Assembly (NCBI RefSeq): GCF_008831285.2 | Contig: NC_045140.1 | Span: forward strand, 1,219,528 to 1,283,527 | Direction: 5' to 3' | Length of the DNA: 64,000 bases | Source of the DNA: Nymphaea colorata | Lineage: Eukaryota; Streptophyta; Magnoliopsida; Nymphaeales; Nymphaeaceae | Shown here: in pieces, positions 62,077 through 64,000 of the stretch | Layout of the letters: each line of letters starts with the position of its first letter | How positions within the stretch are numbered: position 1 is the first letter of the stretch | Made by a program: the position numbers and the translations under genes | Notes under the pieces: model-generated | Databases searched by the model: none | What the model was told of the DNA's origin: nothing | Seen by the model: the letters and a program-made list of their open reading frames with translations, nothing else

Positions 62077-63368
62077 GAAAAATTATGTCCGCAAGTTGCT
62101 TTATGGGAAATATACGCGGTTTTTGAATGACGAAGTCCACCGAATACGAAAACCTAATTCTTTTAATAACATTCAAAGTTAGACCGGTTCCATGCGGAGT
62201 GGTGCAGGGTGGGCAATGCCTTAATAGTTAAGACTCCACCCTCTCTCTCTCTTGGAACAAGTATGACGAATACAAGGCAATTCAAGGCATTTGTTTGGAT
62301 GAGCATCGTGGCCAAGTCAAACATATAATTTCTCTGGTAACTTCCAGGAAATTTTGATGTACTAGTAGTCGATTTCCAGATGCCAAATGAACGTCTACGC
62401 CTACCAAACCTGTGCTTTCATCAATAGATTGATTCTCTGTGCTGCTGAGGTAATATTTTATCCGGAAACAACGTGCGGCCGAGGCTCCTTAACGTCCATC
62501 GTTTCAATCAGCTTCCCATTTCATCAGAAAATCGAAAACAAGGATCCACTGCCGTTGTTTGATCATGCTTGACGTTGTCCATTAACAATCTCAATGTAAA
62601 GCGACAAATGCTATAGTAAGTAATCGATGAAAATTAAACCACAAAAACAGGAGTATCTAGAATTGCTTATTAGAAAACTGATGGACTTTGAATACCCTGT
62701 TCCTCTGTCACCATTGTTTGTGTGGTTTGCAGTTTCTAACTTGTATAAAACCGTATCATATATACTGATATTTGCTTTAGTTTGTAAAGAAAAACATGTT
62801 TAGTTTCATAATTTTCATGCTTAAGCGTGCTTGTCAAAAAAAAAAAAAAGAATCTGTTAAAATGTCTAGGAGACACCAACTGAAGATATATTTGAGTTCA
62901 TGGGCGCACAGGGGAGGGGAAAAATTCATTCATAATGGAATTATCGTCTTACATGCCTTCTAAAAGGCTTGTTCAGTGTTAATTTGAGGCTATAAATCAA
63001 GCAATTTATGTGACTTCAAAAGCAATGTTTGGTGGGAGTGGATAATGTACTGCGGGGTCTTGGAAAGACATTGTCCAAGTATGATAAATTATAAAGCAAT
63101 TAATTAAGCAACTGTATCAAGTCTCCTTTCAAGTGGAGTTGGTGAAGTGGTTTAATTTTGTATGGTTGAGTGGATCGTGTGTGGAAGCTGTATTTAGTTG
63201 ACTTAGTCCACACAAGACTGTTTATTTGATTTGAATAGAAACGAAATAATCAACAAGTGGTTGGTATTAAGTTACATTAATAATTAATAATTGGAATACG
63301 ATAACTTATAGCCACATTTTTGTTGGTAGTACGTTACATCACTTTTGGTCTGGAATCGATAAGCCACC
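62077..63368. promoter_or_regulatory. Unit 4 divergent upstream region
   Basis: Matches the A1/B1 and unit 2 regions block by block (GCAAGTTGCTTTATGGG, ATTCAAAGTTAGACCGG, TAATTTGAGGCTATAAATC, GTGGAGTTGGTGAAG, TTGACTTAGTCCACAC). No gene of its own. Confidence 0.5.
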
Positions 63369-63375
63369 TATAAAT
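63369..63375 (+). promoter_or_regulatory. TATA box before cystatin pseudogene B4
   Basis: TATAAAT about 113 bp upstream of the B4 ATG; the promoter outlasts the gene. Confidence 0.55.
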
Positions 63376-63487
63376 GTAAGCGTTGTAAGGCATGGAAGTC
63401 ACTCATAGATCCAATAGTACTATTTCCCTTCCATCTTCCTGCTACCACTCCTGATCTAGAAAACTACGTTCTAGTTACTAGCTGGCC

Positions 63488-63754
63488 ATGGGACGTTTCT
63501 TTCCTTTCCTTGCGATCACAATGATGGCTGCAATGGCTCTGGCAGCCGCCGCTTATCCTTATAAACCCTCTGGCTTCGTTCCAGTACCCCGTGTGGAGAA
63601 GGACGGCCATGTTCAGTACATGGGCGAATTTGCTGTGAAAAGGTAAAATGAACGGAATCATGCATACCTCAAGTTCATTCAAGTCACGGAAGCTCAAGTA
63701 CTGGATCGCGGCACCGAGCACTATACATACAAACTGGTGATTGAGGCACACTAA
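63488..63754 (+). pseudogene. Cystatin-like B4 pseudogene
   Basis: Opens like B2 (MGRFFPFLAITMM, PYKPSGF, EKDGHVQY), but a TAA at 63644-63646 falls where B1 and B2 have a Tyr codon in the helix signature (FAVEKYN). Downstream sequence still matches B, including QVLDRG, until about 63745, where homology ends and a stop follows; the last strands and second loop are missing. So two defects: a premature stop and a 3' truncation. Confidence 0.85.
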
Positions 63755-64000
63755 GCAAATAATTGAGCAGCACGTAATTTATGAATAAACTTTTTATTGA
63801 TGAGCACCAATTTTAAAATGAATAAAAATTGTGGAACTCTGTGGTCAGCTGCTCACCCATGCCCGCATGTCTAGCTTCCCCTGGCTGATATGATATAATT
63901 TCAGAAACCATGGTATGGTTAAAAATTAGAAGAATGAGAAATATAATATTATGGCTCGGTGATACCCAAGCTTGACATCTCCAAAGCTTATCTTCCAAGA
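63755..64000. other. Right end of window
   Basis: Not homologous to the B 3' flank, which confirms the B4 truncation. Nothing recognised. Confidence 0.4.

Overview
The window is nuclear DNA from a flowering plant. It is AT-rich, with GT-AG introns up to 3.5 kb, many TA/GA/CA microsatellites, Copia LTR retrotransposons primed by initiator-methionine tRNA, MITE-like elements, and gene families typical of plants. Codon use is not the GC-rich grass type. I cannot place the species further.

Left part (1-37 kb) holds three single-copy cellular genes. (i) The last exon of a PP2A B'/B56 regulatory subunit (+, 3119-3502); the rest of the gene lies left of the window, and an antisense Copia element with an open gag frame (1-1375) probably sits in its last intron. 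(ii) A complete thimet-oligopeptidase-like M3 metallopeptidase (-, 28108 to 6140). I rebuilt it as 20 exons over 22 kb, with every junction in phase, one GC-AG intron and a 701-residue product. (iii) A two-exon carboxylesterase of the CXE11/CXE16 type (+, 32473-36864), 471 residues, with an intact Ser-Asp-His triad.

Right part (39-64 kb) is a tandem array of small, secreted, intronless cystatin-like genes. Three subfamilies recur in a fixed module: A on the minus strand, B on the plus strand (A and B diverge from a shared 1.4-1.6 kb promoter region), then C on the minus strand converging on B. Unit 1 is complete (A1 39060-39416, B1 40841-41206, C1 42951-43373). Unit 2 has B2 (53382-53741) and C2 (55897-56319), but its A gene is gone: A-type 3' flank remains near 46.2 kb and A-type 5' flank at 51.75 kb, and the 5.4 kb between them carries a decayed Copia element (46584-51443). 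Unit 3 has A3 (58593-58958) and a B-type promoter that stops at about 60.52 kb with no B gene. Unit 4 has A4 (61577-61945) and a B pseudogene (63488-63754).

All seven full-length proteins keep the cystatin helix signature (LG-K/E-FAV...YN). In all of them the reactive loop reads QVLDRG or EVLDRG rather than QxVxG, and the second-loop Trp is missing. The C type also carries a His/Asp/Glu-rich segment at the mature N-terminus. This rapidly duplicating and decaying family with altered inhibitory loops is the most unusual content of the window.
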